From assembly GCA_024228575.1 (NCBI GenBank), contig JAAETH010000442.1:1-60161 (forward strand): a stretch of 60,161 bases of DNA. The letters run 5' to 3'. Source of the DNA: Actinomycetes bacterium. GTDB lineage: Bacteria > Actinomycetota > Acidimicrobiia > Acidimicrobiales > Poriferisodalaceae. The position numbers were made by a program, and so were the translations under genes. The first letter of the stretch is position 1, and each line of letters begins with the position of its first letter. Below, piece by piece: positions 37,887 through 47,493 of this stretch. The notes below the pieces were generated by a model, which did no database searches, had not been told where the DNA came from, and saw only the letters and a list, made by a program, of their open reading frames with translations.

Positions 37887-38651
37887 GTGACAGAGCTCAC
37901 AGTCGACGCCGAATCGGTGGCCGGCCTGCTGTTCGCGATGACGCGTGTATCGGGGGTCATGCTCGGCGCGCCCCAGTTCGCTCGGCGCCTGCCCATTCCT
38001 GGACGTGTTGCGATGGCGACGACTCTCGGCCTCTTCCTGGCCGTGCCGTTGCCTGCCGCCTCGATGGGCTTCGGTTCGCTCATATCGGGTGTGACCGTCA
38101 ACATGGTCGTCGGGTTGATGCTCGGATTTGCGTCGACCCTGATCTTCCAGATGTTCATCGTCGCCGGTGGCCTGCTCGACCTCTCCTCGGGTTTGGGTGT
38201 GTCGGCCATCTTCGACCCTCAGGCCGGTCGATCATCGACGGTTTTTGAGCGAACGTTCGACCTGACTGCGATGACGATGTTCTTCATCCTCGGCGGCCCC
38301 CACCTGCTTGTCGCGGGCATCAGCGGATCGCTGGCTGTTGTGCCTCTTGCCGAAGCTCCCCAGTTCAGCGACGGCATCGCCGATCTTGTTCTCGACACCA
38401 CGGCGAGGTTCTTTGTCGCCGGAATCGAGATCGCGGCACCAGCACTGGCGGCCCTGTTCTTGACAGAGATCGTGTTCGGCGTCGCGGCGCGAATGTTGCC
38501 AGATGCAAACATCTTCTTGTTGGGCCTACCGGCTCGTGTGCTCGTAGCCATCATCGGAGCGAGTGTGGTGCTGCTCACCTTCCCGACCTACGTCACCGGA
38601 GGCCTCTCCGAAATGCAGGACACCCTCGAAAATCTCCTCCGAATGATGTGA
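37887..38651 (+). CDS. fliR: flagellar export gate protein FliR
   Basis: A 254-residue polytopic protein with the FliR core (FAMTRVSGVMLGAPQFARRLPIPGRV, GGLLDLSSGLGVSAIFDPQ). GTG start. It forms the FliPQR export channel. Confidence 0.94.
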   Translation: MTELTVDAESVAGLLFAMTRVSGVMLGAPQFARRLPIPGRVAMATTLGLFLAVPLPAASMGFGSLISGVTVNMVVGLMLGFASTLIFQMFIVAGGLLDLSSGLGVSAIFDPQAGRSSTVFERTFDLTAMTMFFILGGPHLLVAGISGSLAVVPLAEAPQFSDGIADLVLDTTARFFVAGIEIAAPALAALFLTEIVFGVAARMLPDANIFLLGLPARVLVAIIGASVVLLTFPTYVTGGLSEMQDTLENLLRMM

Positions 38652-38703
38652 ATCTTGTCGTTGGTGCTCAATCGGGAAAGCGGCGCGTCGACTGTCTACC
38701 GTG

Positions 38704-39006
38704 ATGCCAGCGACTTCACGAGATATCGATAGCCAATTGGTCCGCGAGGTTGAAGGCCTGTCGCGCTTGTTGCGCGATTCGAGCTATTCGGCCGTGGTTC
38801 TGAGGGACGGAGTCGCACGTTCGACCGGACGCCAGTGTCTCGAGGCTCTTGAGCTGCTCGCCTCGACCTCTGGGTTCGAGCGGCTCAAGCTGCCTGTGAA
38901 CGGCTTGCTCGACGCCTGGCACGATGGTTCCGCAACCGTCGAGGTCATCGATCTTCGTCTCGACGATGTCGAGATTGCTGCCCGAGACGAGCGCCTCAGC
39001 ACTTGA
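38704..39006 (+). CDS. unknown 100-residue protein between fliR and flhB
   Basis: ATG 38704 or GTG 38701. It is soluble, mostly alpha-helical, with acidic and leucine-rich stretches. No family was recognised. Its place inside the export-gate run suggests a flagellar role. Confidence 0.5.
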   Translation: MPATSRDIDSQLVREVEGLSRLLRDSSYSAVVLRDGVARSTGRQCLEALELLASTSGFERLKLPVNGLLDAWHDGSATVEVIDLRLDDVEIAARDERLST

Positions 39007-39102
39007 TCCATGGATCGATCTGTCGACTGAAACCCTTGCTCGAGCCGCGCATGGAAGCACGGTCCTGACAGCCACGATGGCGCGGCCTCATTCGAGGGGT
39101 GA

Positions 39103-40170
39103 ATGGCTGATCCCCAGAAGGATCAAAAGACCGAGAAGCCCACGGCGAGGCGCAAACAGCAGCACCGCCGTGAGGGAAAGGTCGCTCGCAGTCGTGACGT
39201 TCCGGTCGCGCTGTCGCTCATCGCCGCCCTGATTCTCGTCCGCTACATCGGTCCGATGATCTTCGAGACGATGTTGCGTGGAACCCGTTCATTCCTCGTC
39301 GGTTCCCAGAAGGGACTCGAGGCGCCGGCGATCACCGAAGAGCTTCCCCGCATGATCCTGGTCGGCATTGGTCCGATGCTGGCTCTGGCGATGATCATGG
39401 GTGTTGTCGCGAACCTGGCACAGGTTGGTTTCGTCTTCTCGCCGCAGGCTGTGAAGCCCAAGATGTCGAAAGTCAGCCCCAAGAACGGCATGGCGCGGTT
39501 CAAGCCGAAGAAGATGTTGTGGGAGACCAGCCACCTCATCTTGAAGATCGGTTTGCTCGTATTGGTCCTCGTCGGCCCGATTCGTGAGGCCACTGGATAT
39601 GTGGAGTCGGCTCGCGGACTCAATGAGTGGCTCCTACTCATCAACGATTCGTTGAGAACCCTCCTGAGCAGGGCGGCCGCACTGGCCGTAATCATCGCTG
39701 GGGCCGACTTCATCTACAACAAGCGCGAGACGATGTCGCAGATGAAGATGTCCAAACAAGAGATCAAGGACGAGTCCAAGCAGCAGGAAGGTGATCCAAT
39801 GCTGCGGGGGATGAGGCGCTCGAAGGCTCGCGAGTTGAGCCGCAACCGCATGATCTCCACGGTTGCCGAGGCCGACGTGGTGCTCGTCAACCCGATCCGA
39901 CTGGCGGTCGCCCTGCGCTACACCGACGGTGATCCGGCCCCGATCGTGGTTGCCAAAGGAATGGGTGTCATGGCCAGACGCATCAGGGCTGAGGCCTACC
40001 GCAACGGCGTCTCTGTACGCCAGGACAAGCCACTCGCTCGTGCCCTGTTTCGCCGCTGTCGTGTGGGCCAGCAGATTCCACCCGAACTGTATGAAGCGGT
40101 CGCCGTCATCCTCGCGGCCGTGATGCGCCAGCGCACCCGTAAACGCCGACCCGCCCTCGTGGCCTCGTGA
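39103..40170 (+). CDS. flhB: flagellar export switch protein FlhB
   Basis: A 355-residue protein with four helices and a cytoplasmic domain. The N-terminal KTEKPTARRKQQHRREGKVARSRD motif and MSKQEIKDESKQQEGDP are diagnostic. The autocleavage motif, normally NPTH, is NPIR at residues 263-266. Cleavage at Asn-Pro changes export specificity from hook to filament. Confidence 0.95.
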   Translation: MADPQKDQKTEKPTARRKQQHRREGKVARSRDVPVALSLIAALILVRYIGPMIFETMLRGTRSFLVGSQKGLEAPAITEELPRMILVGIGPMLALAMIMGVVANLAQVGFVFSPQAVKPKMSKVSPKNGMARFKPKKMLWETSHLILKIGLLVLVLVGPIREATGYVESARGLNEWLLLINDSLRTLLSRAAALAVIIAGADFIYNKRETMSQMKMSKQEIKDESKQQEGDPMLRGMRRSKARELSRNRMISTVAEADVVLVNPIRLAVALRYTDGDPAPIVVAKGMGVMARRIRAEAYRNGVSVRQDKPLARALFRRCRVGQQIPPELYEAVAVILAAVMRQRTRKRRPALVAS

Positions 40171-40181
40171 GATGAGCTGAG

Positions 40182-42230
40182 ATGAGTTCCCGCTTCGCCA
40201 ATATGTTGTTGCCGCTGTTCGTGCTCGGCGCGATCGTGATGATGATCGTCCCGGTCTCACCGGTGGTGCTCGACCTCTTCCTTGCGTTGAACATCGCTCT
40301 TGGCATCCTGTTGCTGCTGACCGTCATCACCCTGTCGGACACACTCGATCTGTCGATCTTCCCCGCGTTGTTGCTCGTCATGACCCTCGTCAGGTTGGCG
40401 TTGAACGTGTCGTCGACGAGGCTGATCTTGTTGCACGGATATGCGGGCAAGGTCATCGAGACCTTCGGCAACTTCGTGGTCGGTGGCTCCGTCATTGTCG
40501 GTCTGGTCGTGTTCTCGATCCTGATCGTCATCCAGTTTGCAGTGGTGACCAATGGTGCCGGTCGTGTTGCCGAGGTCGCTGCGAGGTTCACCCTCGATGC
40601 CATGCCTGGCAAGCAGATGGCGATCGATGCCGACCTCAGCTCGGGCTTGCTCGACGAGACCCAGGCACGCGACAAGCGCGAACGTATCGCCAAGGAAGCC
40701 GACTTCTACGGCGCCATGGACGGTGCATCGAAGTTCGTCAAGGGTGATGTTCTCGCCGGTGTCATCATCGTTCTCATCAACCTCTTTGGTGGGTTGGCGA
40801 CGGGCATGCTCACCCATGGCCTCAGTGCGGGTGAGGCGGTTTCGACCTACACCCTGCTGACCGTTGGTGACGGCCTGGTCAGCCAGATCCCTGCGATCAT
40901 GACGTCGATCTCGGCCGGTCTCCTCGTCACGAGGGTCGGTGGGGACGAGGACCTCGGCGTAGCGCTTGCCGAGCAGTTGCTGAACGCCAGGCGTGCGATG
41001 CGTCTGGCTTCGTACGTCATCGGCGGTATCGCCTTGCTTCCTGGGCTTCCATGGATTCCCTTCGTAACCGTTGCGGTGACGCTGTGGATTCTCAGTGGTC
41101 GGGTGCCGACCGAGGTCGTGACCGAGACGGAGGACGAGATCGTCGTCGAGCCGGGTTCGACCGAGGCGATCATCGACGACATGAGGGTCGAACCACTCGA
41201 GTTGCGGCTTTCCTACGACGTGCTCGACCTGGTCGACGCCGGCCAGGGTGGAGACCTGCTCGATCGGGTGAAGGCTCTCCGGCGTCAGATAGCGATGGAA
41301 CTCGGCATCGTGATGCCGCTCGTTCGAACCCGCGACGATGTCGGCCTGGCGACGTCGACCTATGCGATCGAGGTCGATGGTGCCGAGATCGCTACCGGTG
41401 AAGCTCCTCGCGGTCAGGTCCTGGTTCTGCCGGCGTCCGACGGGGACGACCTACGTCACCTGGGGGGCATCGAGACCGTCGAGCCAGCCTTTGGGCTGAA
41501 GGCCTGGTGGGTCCCGGAGTCGGCGTCGGGTCAGGCTTCTGCCCTCGGGGCGACAGTGGTGGACCGATCGACGGCGGTCGTAACCCATCTTGCCGAGGTG
41601 GTCAGAGGAACCGCGGATCGGCTGCTGACTCGCCAGGACGTACAGATGCTTGTTGATGGTCTGCGTTATGACCATCCGATCCTTGTCAAGGACATCGACA
41701 ACGATGTCGTGCCGCTTGGGACGCTGCACCGAGTGTTGCAGGCGTTGTTGCAGGAAGGTGTCTCGATTCGCCAACTGGCCCGGATCGTCGACGCTGTGTC
41801 GGGCACCGCGGACCAGCCTCTCGACGACATGGTTTCGGCCGCACGCGTGGCGCTCGGAGGTGTGATCGTCAGGTCGATCGATCCGCAGAGTCGACTTGCC
41901 TCGATCACCATCGACCCGATGACCGAGGTGGCGTTGCACGAAGCACTTCGAGACATCGACGGCGAACGACGGTTGGTACTCGATCCCGATATGGGCAGTG
42001 AGATCATCCATCAGATCCAGAGTGCTGTGGCCAGCCGTATCTCAGGCGATCCGGCACCGGTGGTCATCTGTGGACCAGGTCTCAGGAGGCCACTGCAGCG
42101 GTTCCTCGTTGCGCACGGCATGGACCTTCCGGTGCTTGCCTACCCCGAGATTCCGTCGACAGTGAACATGACGGGCATTGCCGTGATCGGTACAGCCACA
42201 CAAACACCGATGCTGGAAGTCGGTTCGTGA
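40182..42230 (+). CDS. flhA: flagellar export protein FlhA
   Basis: A 682-residue export-gate protein. Eight helices in the N-terminal half include the FHIPEP-type segment RFTLDAMPGKQMAIDADLSSG. The cytoplasmic nonamer-forming domain follows. ATG lies 12 bases after flhB. Confidence 0.97.
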   Translation: MSSRFANMLLPLFVLGAIVMMIVPVSPVVLDLFLALNIALGILLLLTVITLSDTLDLSIFPALLLVMTLVRLALNVSSTRLILLHGYAGKVIETFGNFVVGGSVIVGLVVFSILIVIQFAVVTNGAGRVAEVAARFTLDAMPGKQMAIDADLSSGLLDETQARDKRERIAKEADFYGAMDGASKFVKGDVLAGVIIVLINLFGGLATGMLTHGLSAGEAVSTYTLLTVGDGLVSQIPAIMTSISAGLLVTRVGGDEDLGVALAEQLLNARRAMRLASYVIGGIALLPGLPWIPFVTVAVTLWILSGRVPTEVVTETEDEIVVEPGSTEAIIDDMRVEPLELRLSYDVLDLVDAGQGGDLLDRVKALRRQIAMELGIVMPLVRTRDDVGLATSTYAIEVDGAEIATGEAPRGQVLVLPASDGDDLRHLGGIETVEPAFGLKAWWVPESASGQASALGATVVDRSTAVVTHLAEVVRGTADRLLTRQDVQMLVDGLRYDHPILVKDIDNDVVPLGTLHRVLQALLQEGVSIRQLARIVDAVSGTADQPLDDMVSAARVALGGVIVRSIDPQSRLASITIDPMTEVALHEALRDIDGERRLVLDPDMGSEIIHQIQSAVASRISGDPAPVVICGPGLRRPLQRFLVAHGMDLPVLAYPEIPSTVNMTGIAVIGTATQTPMLEVGS

Positions 42231-42262
42231 TGAGTGGACATCGGTGACGGGGGAGGAGTGAC

Positions 42263-43456
42263 ATGACAACACGAGATGATCTACAACAGCGACCCGACGG
42301 CACCGTCGTGGTCGAGGCTCCGAGCGTCGAGGCTGCACTTGAGGCCGTCGAGAATCGGTTTGGACCCAACGCCACCATCGTTGATGCCGAGCGGCTGAAT
42401 ACGCGTGGAGTGGGTGGCTTCTTCTCCAAGCAGAGCTACCGCGTCGTGGTCAAGGCCGACACCGAAGTCGGCCGGCCCGGTATCCCCGAAGGTGCCTCGG
42501 CTGTTGGGCCGTTCGGAGACATCGACTCTGCTGCCGTGGATCATGTTCTGGCCCAGATCGAGCAAGGTGATGCCGAGGATGGGCGAACCTTCGGTGAGGT
42601 TCTGAGGGCACAACTTCAGAACCGCCCGGTCCTCGATGGCAGTTCGATGGCACCCACCGAGGCGATCATCGACCTGCGCGATACTCGAGTGTCATCGCCT
42701 TCGGACCCCTTGGCCGGACCTCCTCGTGTGGGTATCCGGCAACCGTTTCGACCCGACCAAAAAGTGCCCGATCAGGCGATCGCAGAGGAATCTGCTTCTG
42801 CCCCTGCTCCTTCCCATTGGCCCGCAACCGCTGCTGCCGCACCGATCGATAAATCGCGCGAACTCGAAGTGCAGGCCTCGCCGAGGCAGCCTCTTGCCCG
42901 CCCTGTCGACAACTGCCCCGAAGGGACCGGTCGCGTCATCTGGTCGGTCGATTCGTTGTCGCGTCTCGGTGTGCCTTTCCGGCTCATCAACCAGCTCTCG
43001 GACCTCGATCCCTGCGATGATCTGGCCTGGGTTTATCGGATCAGCGAAATCGCCGCTGTTCTCTGTGGGCCCATGCCAGAGAAGGGATCGGTGTTCGTCG
43101 GTCGTTCGTCGGGCGAGCTGGCCGAGATGCTCGGGGTCGAGGCATTCACGGAGTCTGACATTCCCGAGTTCGAAGGTGATATCGCAGTCTCGGGTGACTT
43201 CGATGCCGACACGGCCTCCTATGCCGCCAAGGTCAGCGCCGGACGGGGCATCCACCTCGTCATCGACGACGGTCCGCTGCGGATTCGTGGTGACATCGCC
43301 GCTGTGTCGTGGACCGATGACACCCTGAGCGAGGCCCTGCATGTCGCCCTGTCGACGGGGGCAACCCTCGGTTACCGCTTCGACACCGACGGTGCCACTC
43401 GGGTCACACCTTTTGAGCTCGCTCTGTGTATCAGAGCACTTCTTCCACGGGAGTAG
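42263..43456 (+). CDS. FlhF-like protein with degenerate GTPase domain
   Basis: A 397-residue protein after flhA, the usual flhF position, with GGGGAGGAG before ATG. Residues 15-65 resemble the FlhF N-terminal motif (VEAALEAVENRFGPNATIVDAERLNT). The remainder aligns only loosely with an SRP-GTPase: at about residue 275 the strand-loop reads VFVGRSSGELAEML where FlhF has GPTGVGKTTT, and no DTAG or TKxD is seen. GTP binding is not expected. Confidence 0.65.
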   Translation: MTTRDDLQQRPDGTVVVEAPSVEAALEAVENRFGPNATIVDAERLNTRGVGGFFSKQSYRVVVKADTEVGRPGIPEGASAVGPFGDIDSAAVDHVLAQIEQGDAEDGRTFGEVLRAQLQNRPVLDGSSMAPTEAIIDLRDTRVSSPSDPLAGPPRVGIRQPFRPDQKVPDQAIAEESASAPAPSHWPATAAAAPIDKSRELEVQASPRQPLARPVDNCPEGTGRVIWSVDSLSRLGVPFRLINQLSDLDPCDDLAWVYRISEIAAVLCGPMPEKGSVFVGRSSGELAEMLGVEAFTESDIPEFEGDIAVSGDFDADTASYAAKVSAGRGIHLVIDDGPLRIRGDIAAVSWTDDTLSEALHVALSTGATLGYRFDTDGATRVTPFELALCIRALLPRE

Positions 43457-43459
43457 AGA

Positions 43460-43678
43460 GTGGGTCAGATCCGGCGTTTCGTAACGCTGCTGGGAATGGC
43501 AGCCATCGGTCTGATTGGTTATCAGCTCATCGTGGGCGACCTGTCGCTTCCCGATGCCGGCGTGAGGGCACTGGGTGTCCTGATCGCCGTGATCGTGGTG
43601 ATGAAGCTGGCTACCGCTGGTGTGAAGGCCCTGGCCGACTCACTGACGAAGCCGTCGACGTCAGCCGTGTCCGACTAG
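43460..43678 (+). CDS. small two-TM membrane protein
   Basis: A 72-residue protein, GTG start with GGGAG upstream. Hydrophobic helices at about 8-25 and 35-55. No family recognised. It is the last gene of the plus-strand flagellar block, converging on the HD-GYP gene. Confidence 0.6.
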   Translation: MGQIRRFVTLLGMAAIGLIGYQLIVGDLSLPDAGVRALGVLIAVIVVMKLATAGVKALADSLTKPSTSAVSD

Positions 43679-43689
43679 CTGCCGGTCCC

Positions 43690-45231
43690 TCACACAGCAG
43701 CCATCAGCTCGTGAAGCGCCCCGTCGCGGATGATGGTGATTCCGGTCCAGACGACAGCCGGGTCGTGTCTCGAGCCCGATGATTCCTCCAGTTCCCGCAC
43801 CATCTGATCACTCGAGGCACCCCGTTCGAGAAGTTCGTCGATGTGTTCTGCCATCGTGATGACCCGCGCCATGAGGGGAATCTCCTCACCTTCGAGGCCG
43901 TCGGGGTATCCACTGGCATCCCACCGTTCGTGGTGGTGCCTGATCGCCTGGACGATCTCCTCGCCGGTCGAAAGTGACACGAAGGTTGCGCCGACAGCGG
44001 CGTGACCGTTGTGTTTCTCGAGGTCGTCTCCGGACAGGTCTGCGGGGTTGCGGCCGACGATGTTCTCGGGGAACGAGATCATTCCGACGTCGTGGATTCG
44101 TGCGGCGAGTCGTAGCCGGATCAGCTCGATTCCATCGACGCCCAGCTCGCGACCGATCGCCACTGCGATCTTGGCGACTCGCCGGTGGTGGCCCTCACCG
44201 TAGTAGTGGTGACTGTCGACCCACTCGGTCATCGCCTGGATGGCGTCGTTTTCGGTCGAGTTGGCCTCAGACAGGGCCAGCTCGTCACCGCTGACAACTG
44301 TCCCGCCGTGTGCTTGAGCGGCTTCGACGGCTCGCGTTGCGAGCTCTCGCAAAGTTCTGGGTTCGTTTGCGACCTCTGGTCCGGCATGACCGATCGCGAG
44401 TTGGAGAGGAGCTGCACCCGACGGGGCGAAGCCTCGGGCTATGGTCACGAGAGTTTTCCCGAACTCGTCGGCTTCGCGAAGTGTCATCGATTGAGAGATG
44501 AACGCAAACTCGAGATCCTCCATCTGAAACAGCTCGATGGGACGTCCTGCCAGGACGTTCTGAAACTGAAGCACGAGTCGTCGCCTGACCAAGTCGAGGG
44601 CGTGTCGATCGAGCCTTCCGAATGCTTCGCGCCGGTTTGCGACCCTGATGAATCCGATGCGCGGCAAGCTCTCGAACTGGATCATGTCGGCGAACCGCAG
44701 GGTGAACGCCGCGCTGAGAGGGAGGCGGGTCACAGCGTCGACGCTGCTCGCGAGGCGGCCGCCGGTGGTGGATGTGTCGAGGGCATGTGTGTAGCCGCTG
44801 ACGAGGGGCTCTGCATCTGGTTCGCGGGCGGGGAGTTCTTGGCCTTCCTCATCGACTGGGGGTTTCCCCGGAGGTGAATCGGGCAGGTGACGGCGGATCG
44901 TTGCCTCATTGCCCTCGGCGACGATCATCGTCGCGCCGAGGCGCACCAGATCAGCGGCTGTTTCTTCCCCGCCGGCGTGGCAGATTGCCACTATCGGGCA
45001 TTCGGCGATCTCGAGTAGGCGCTGCATGACCGATGCCATGCGGACCCGGGGCAGTCGGGTCGATATCAAGACGAGGTCCGAAGCACTGGCGGCTTCTACT
45101 CCGTCGGAGATCTTCGAGGCCATCGCACCCTCGACGCGCTCGCGCGACGCGGGGGATAACCAAAGGGATGCTATTGACGCGGGCTTTCCGCCCGACGGTC
45201 TCTTCGGCTTCTCAGATGCCGCATCGGTCAT
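43690..45231 (-). CDS. HD-GYP domain protein with degenerate receiver and GGDEF-like regions
   Basis: A 513-residue protein. The N-terminal 120 residues have a receiver-like pattern without the phospho-Asp. A GGDEF-like middle region lacks the signature. The C-terminal HD-GYP domain keeps HDVGM, HHHERWDASGYPDGL and EHIDELL. HD-GYP enzymes hydrolyse cyclic di-GMP. The gene lies 15 bases downstream of a sigma-factor gene. Confidence 0.82.
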   Translation of the reverse strand: MTDAASEKPKRPSGGKPASIASLWLSPASRERVEGAMASKISDGVEAASASDLVLISTRLPRVRMASVMQRLLEIAECPIVAICHAGGEETAADLVRLGATMIVAEGNEATIRRHLPDSPPGKPPVDEEGQELPAREPDAEPLVSGYTHALDTSTTGGRLASSVDAVTRLPLSAAFTLRFADMIQFESLPRIGFIRVANRREAFGRLDRHALDLVRRRLVLQFQNVLAGRPIELFQMEDLEFAFISQSMTLREADEFGKTLVTIARGFAPSGAAPLQLAIGHAGPEVANEPRTLRELATRAVEAAQAHGGTVVSGDELALSEANSTENDAIQAMTEWVDSHHYYGEGHHRRVAKIAVAIGRELGVDGIELIRLRLAARIHDVGMISFPENIVGRNPADLSGDDLEKHNGHAAVGATFVSLSTGEEIVQAIRHHHERWDASGYPDGLEGEEIPLMARVITMAEHIDELLERGASSDQMVRELEESSGSRHDPAVVWTGITIIRDGALHELMAAV

Positions 45232-45246
45232 CTGTACCTATCGGTA

Positions 45247-46146
45247 TCAACCGGCGACGCGTTGACCCTTTTCGTCTGGATCTGCTGCTTCGAGGCGGGC
45301 GAGCCAGGTCGACCTGGTGGCCATGGTGGCGAGATACGACGCCCGTCCCCTGCGCCCAGGTGCGTCTTCGGGCACGTCGGCAACGTCCTGGTAGATCGTG
45401 GTGAAGAAGCTGCGCATGGCGTTCACGGCCTCGGCGCGGATCTGCGAGACGCGGGCTTCGGTGACCCCGAGGCTCGATGCGATCGTCTGAAGCATCTCGC
45501 CTTCGAGGTAGTAGCGACGCACGACGTCTTGTTGAAGCTCCGGAAGGCCCTCTATCGCAGTACGTAGGGTGCCGACCATCTCACGGTTGGCGAGGTGTTC
45601 CTCTGGGAGCCGTTCCGACTCCTCCTCGACGATTCGTTCGCCGAGCGATACCCGGTCGGGGTCCTCTTGGTCGAGGTGAAGCAATGACGACACCGCTGAG
45701 GCTGCTCTTCGCTGCTCGACCTCCTCAGGGGTGATCCTCAAGGCGGTGGCGACCTCGTCGTCTGTGGCGTGACGACCTTTGGTTGTTTCGATGTGCTGCT
45801 CGGCTTCGTGCAGCTCTCTCATCTGGCGGCGCAGTGAACGAACTGCCCAGTCGCGTTTGCGAGTCGAGTCGATCATCGCTCCACGGATACGAATTGATGC
45901 GTAACGGTTGAACGGCACCCCCGTTTCGGGGTTGTACGACCTCGATGCTTCGACGAGACCGATAGAGCCAGCGCTCCACAGCTCGCTGCGATCAACGTGT
46001 CGTGGGAAACGGGATGCGACTTGGGTGACGATGGGGTGAATCAGATCGATGTTTTGAGCCGCGAGCGAATTCGGATCATCGAGCTCGGTGGTGTCCTGCG
46101 AGCGTCTTGGCACTGCAGCCGCCCTCCCTCCAGGGTTCCGGGGCAT
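45247..46146 (-). CDS. fliA: FliA/WhiG-family RNA polymerase sigma factor (second copy)
   Basis: A 299-residue sigma-28-type factor from ATG 46146; longer starts (e.g. GTG 46191) are possible. Region 2 (FPRHVDRSELWSAGSIGLVEASRSYNPETGVPFNRYASIRIRGAMIDS) and region 4 (LPELQQDVVRRYYLEGEMLQTIASSLGVTEARVSQIRAEAV) are complete. It is inside the flagellar region and upstream of an HD-GYP gene, so it is the better candidate for the filament sigma factor. Confidence 0.93.
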   Translation of the reverse strand: MPRNPGGRAAAVPRRSQDTTELDDPNSLAAQNIDLIHPIVTQVASRFPRHVDRSELWSAGSIGLVEASRSYNPETGVPFNRYASIRIRGAMIDSTRKRDWAVRSLRRQMRELHEAEQHIETTKGRHATDDEVATALRITPEEVEQRRAASAVSSLLHLDQEDPDRVSLGERIVEEESERLPEEHLANREMVGTLRTAIEGLPELQQDVVRRYYLEGEMLQTIASSLGVTEARVSQIRAEAVNAMRSFFTTIYQDVADVPEDAPGRRGRASYLATMATRSTWLARLEAADPDEKGQRVAG

Positions 46147-46337
46147 ATGGCCCTGGTACTGATGCGTGGTGTTTGTCGGACGATCGGTCACGGAGTTGAG
46201 GCGTTCTGCCACATTTTGTCGGATCGTTGATCGCACCCCAAGTGTGCCTGACCAGAGGACCAATTCGGTGGAGCTTGTCCGATGGGCTCAGCGGTCGACA
46301 AAACGCTCATGGAAACGGGGAGATCGGACGATCGTCC

Positions 46338-46973
46338 ATGAGTGTCTCGGACGTCATGTCGCGTATCTCGGCAATTCAGGGAAGGTTCGGGTATTCGTCG
46401 ATCGGATTCATCGCGTCTCCCGACGTGTCGCAGTACATCCCTCTCATCGACGAGGAGCAGCTGGCGACCTCTCCGATCGCCGAAGCCGCTGCGGTAGGGG
46501 CACCGATGACCGCCGAGCTCCTCGAGTTGTTGACCGTCCAGCGTGGTGATGCCGGGCTCGTCCAGACTCCGAGTTCGGTGCTTGCCCAGCGGTTCTTTCC
46601 CGTCGCCGGCGAGGAGACGGGTTCTGGCTTCGGTGTGAGATCGGACCCTTTCACAGGTGAGGAACGAATGCACCGAGGAGTGGACATCGGCGCAGCACAA
46701 GGAGCTCCTGTCCTTGCAAGTGCGGCGGGTGTTGTGAGCTGGGCCGGAGAGCGTGGCAGCTACGGCCAGCTCGTCAAGATCGATCATGGCGATGGCGTCG
46801 AGACAAGGTATGCCCATCAGAGCCGGATTGACGTTAGCGTCGGCGATATCGTCGAGGCTGGACAGCAGATCGGAGCGGTCGGCTCGACCGGTCGTTCCAC
46901 TGGACCCCACCTGCATTTCGAGGTCCGTGTCGGCGGTGACGCAGTTGATCCTGCAGTCTGGTTGGGGGCGTGA
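46338..46973 (+). CDS. M23 family metallopeptidase (LytM-type)
   Basis: A 211-residue protein. The M23 core carries the zinc ligands in HRGVDIGA and HLHFEVR, with YGQLVKIDHGDGVETRYAHQS. No clear signal peptide is present. A 12-bp palindrome (GGACGATCGTCC, 46326-46337) abuts the ATG. Its setting suggests a role in local peptidoglycan opening for flagellar rod or hook assembly. Confidence 0.88.
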   Translation: MSVSDVMSRISAIQGRFGYSSIGFIASPDVSQYIPLIDEEQLATSPIAEAAAVGAPMTAELLELLTVQRGDAGLVQTPSSVLAQRFFPVAGEETGSGFGVRSDPFTGEERMHRGVDIGAAQGAPVLASAAGVVSWAGERGSYGQLVKIDHGDGVETRYAHQSRIDVSVGDIVEAGQQIGAVGSTGRSTGPHLHFEVRVGGDAVDPAVWLGA

Positions 46974-47437
46974 TGGTCGAGTTTGTGGATCCTTCCAGCC
47001 AGGCAGGTGCGGATCTGTTGGGTGCTCTGGATCGCGAGATCGAGGCGCTGGACCTCGTGGTGCTCAGGGCACGAACCCTGATGCTCATCCATGCGACAGG
47101 ATCGATCGAGTTTGCAGGGCGCGCCGCGGCCGAACTGGACCAGGCCTCGGTGTTGCTCGACCGCTGCTCTCGTGAGCGGTCACTCGCTCTCGATGGTGCC
47201 CGCACTCAATGGGATGTGAACCCCGCGACGGCCAACGAACTGGTCGATGCGGCACCGGGAGAGGCAGGACCTCTGTTGTCCGCGCGGTTCGACCGGGCCA
47301 GGAGCCTGGTCGATGAGTACATGGCCGTCAACGAGACCATCCAGCGGCTGGTCGAGAAGCGATCCGAGGCCGTTCAACGGCAGCGATCGGATCTGGACAG
47401 GGCCCAGCGCGGAGACGTCACCTACCGGGCAAAGTAG
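46973..47437 (+). CDS. FlgN-like helical protein
   Basis: A 154-residue, all-helical protein after the M23 gene (GTG 46970 is an alternative start). Pattern and length fit the FlgN type of export chaperone (LDREIEALDLVVLRARTLML, NETIQRLVEKR, ending VTYRAK). A second FlgN-type gene lies ahead of flgK, so the two roles cannot be separated from sequence. Confidence 0.55.
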   Translation: MVEFVDPSSQAGADLLGALDREIEALDLVVLRARTLMLIHATGSIEFAGRAAAELDQASVLLDRCSRERSLALDGARTQWDVNPATANELVDAAPGEAGPLLSARFDRARSLVDEYMAVNETIQRLVEKRSEAVQRQRSDLDRAQRGDVTYRAK

Positions 47438-47493
47438 CCGCCGGAACCCGAGGGGCTCTAGGACGGTGAGTCGGTATTCAGCCATCGCACGCG

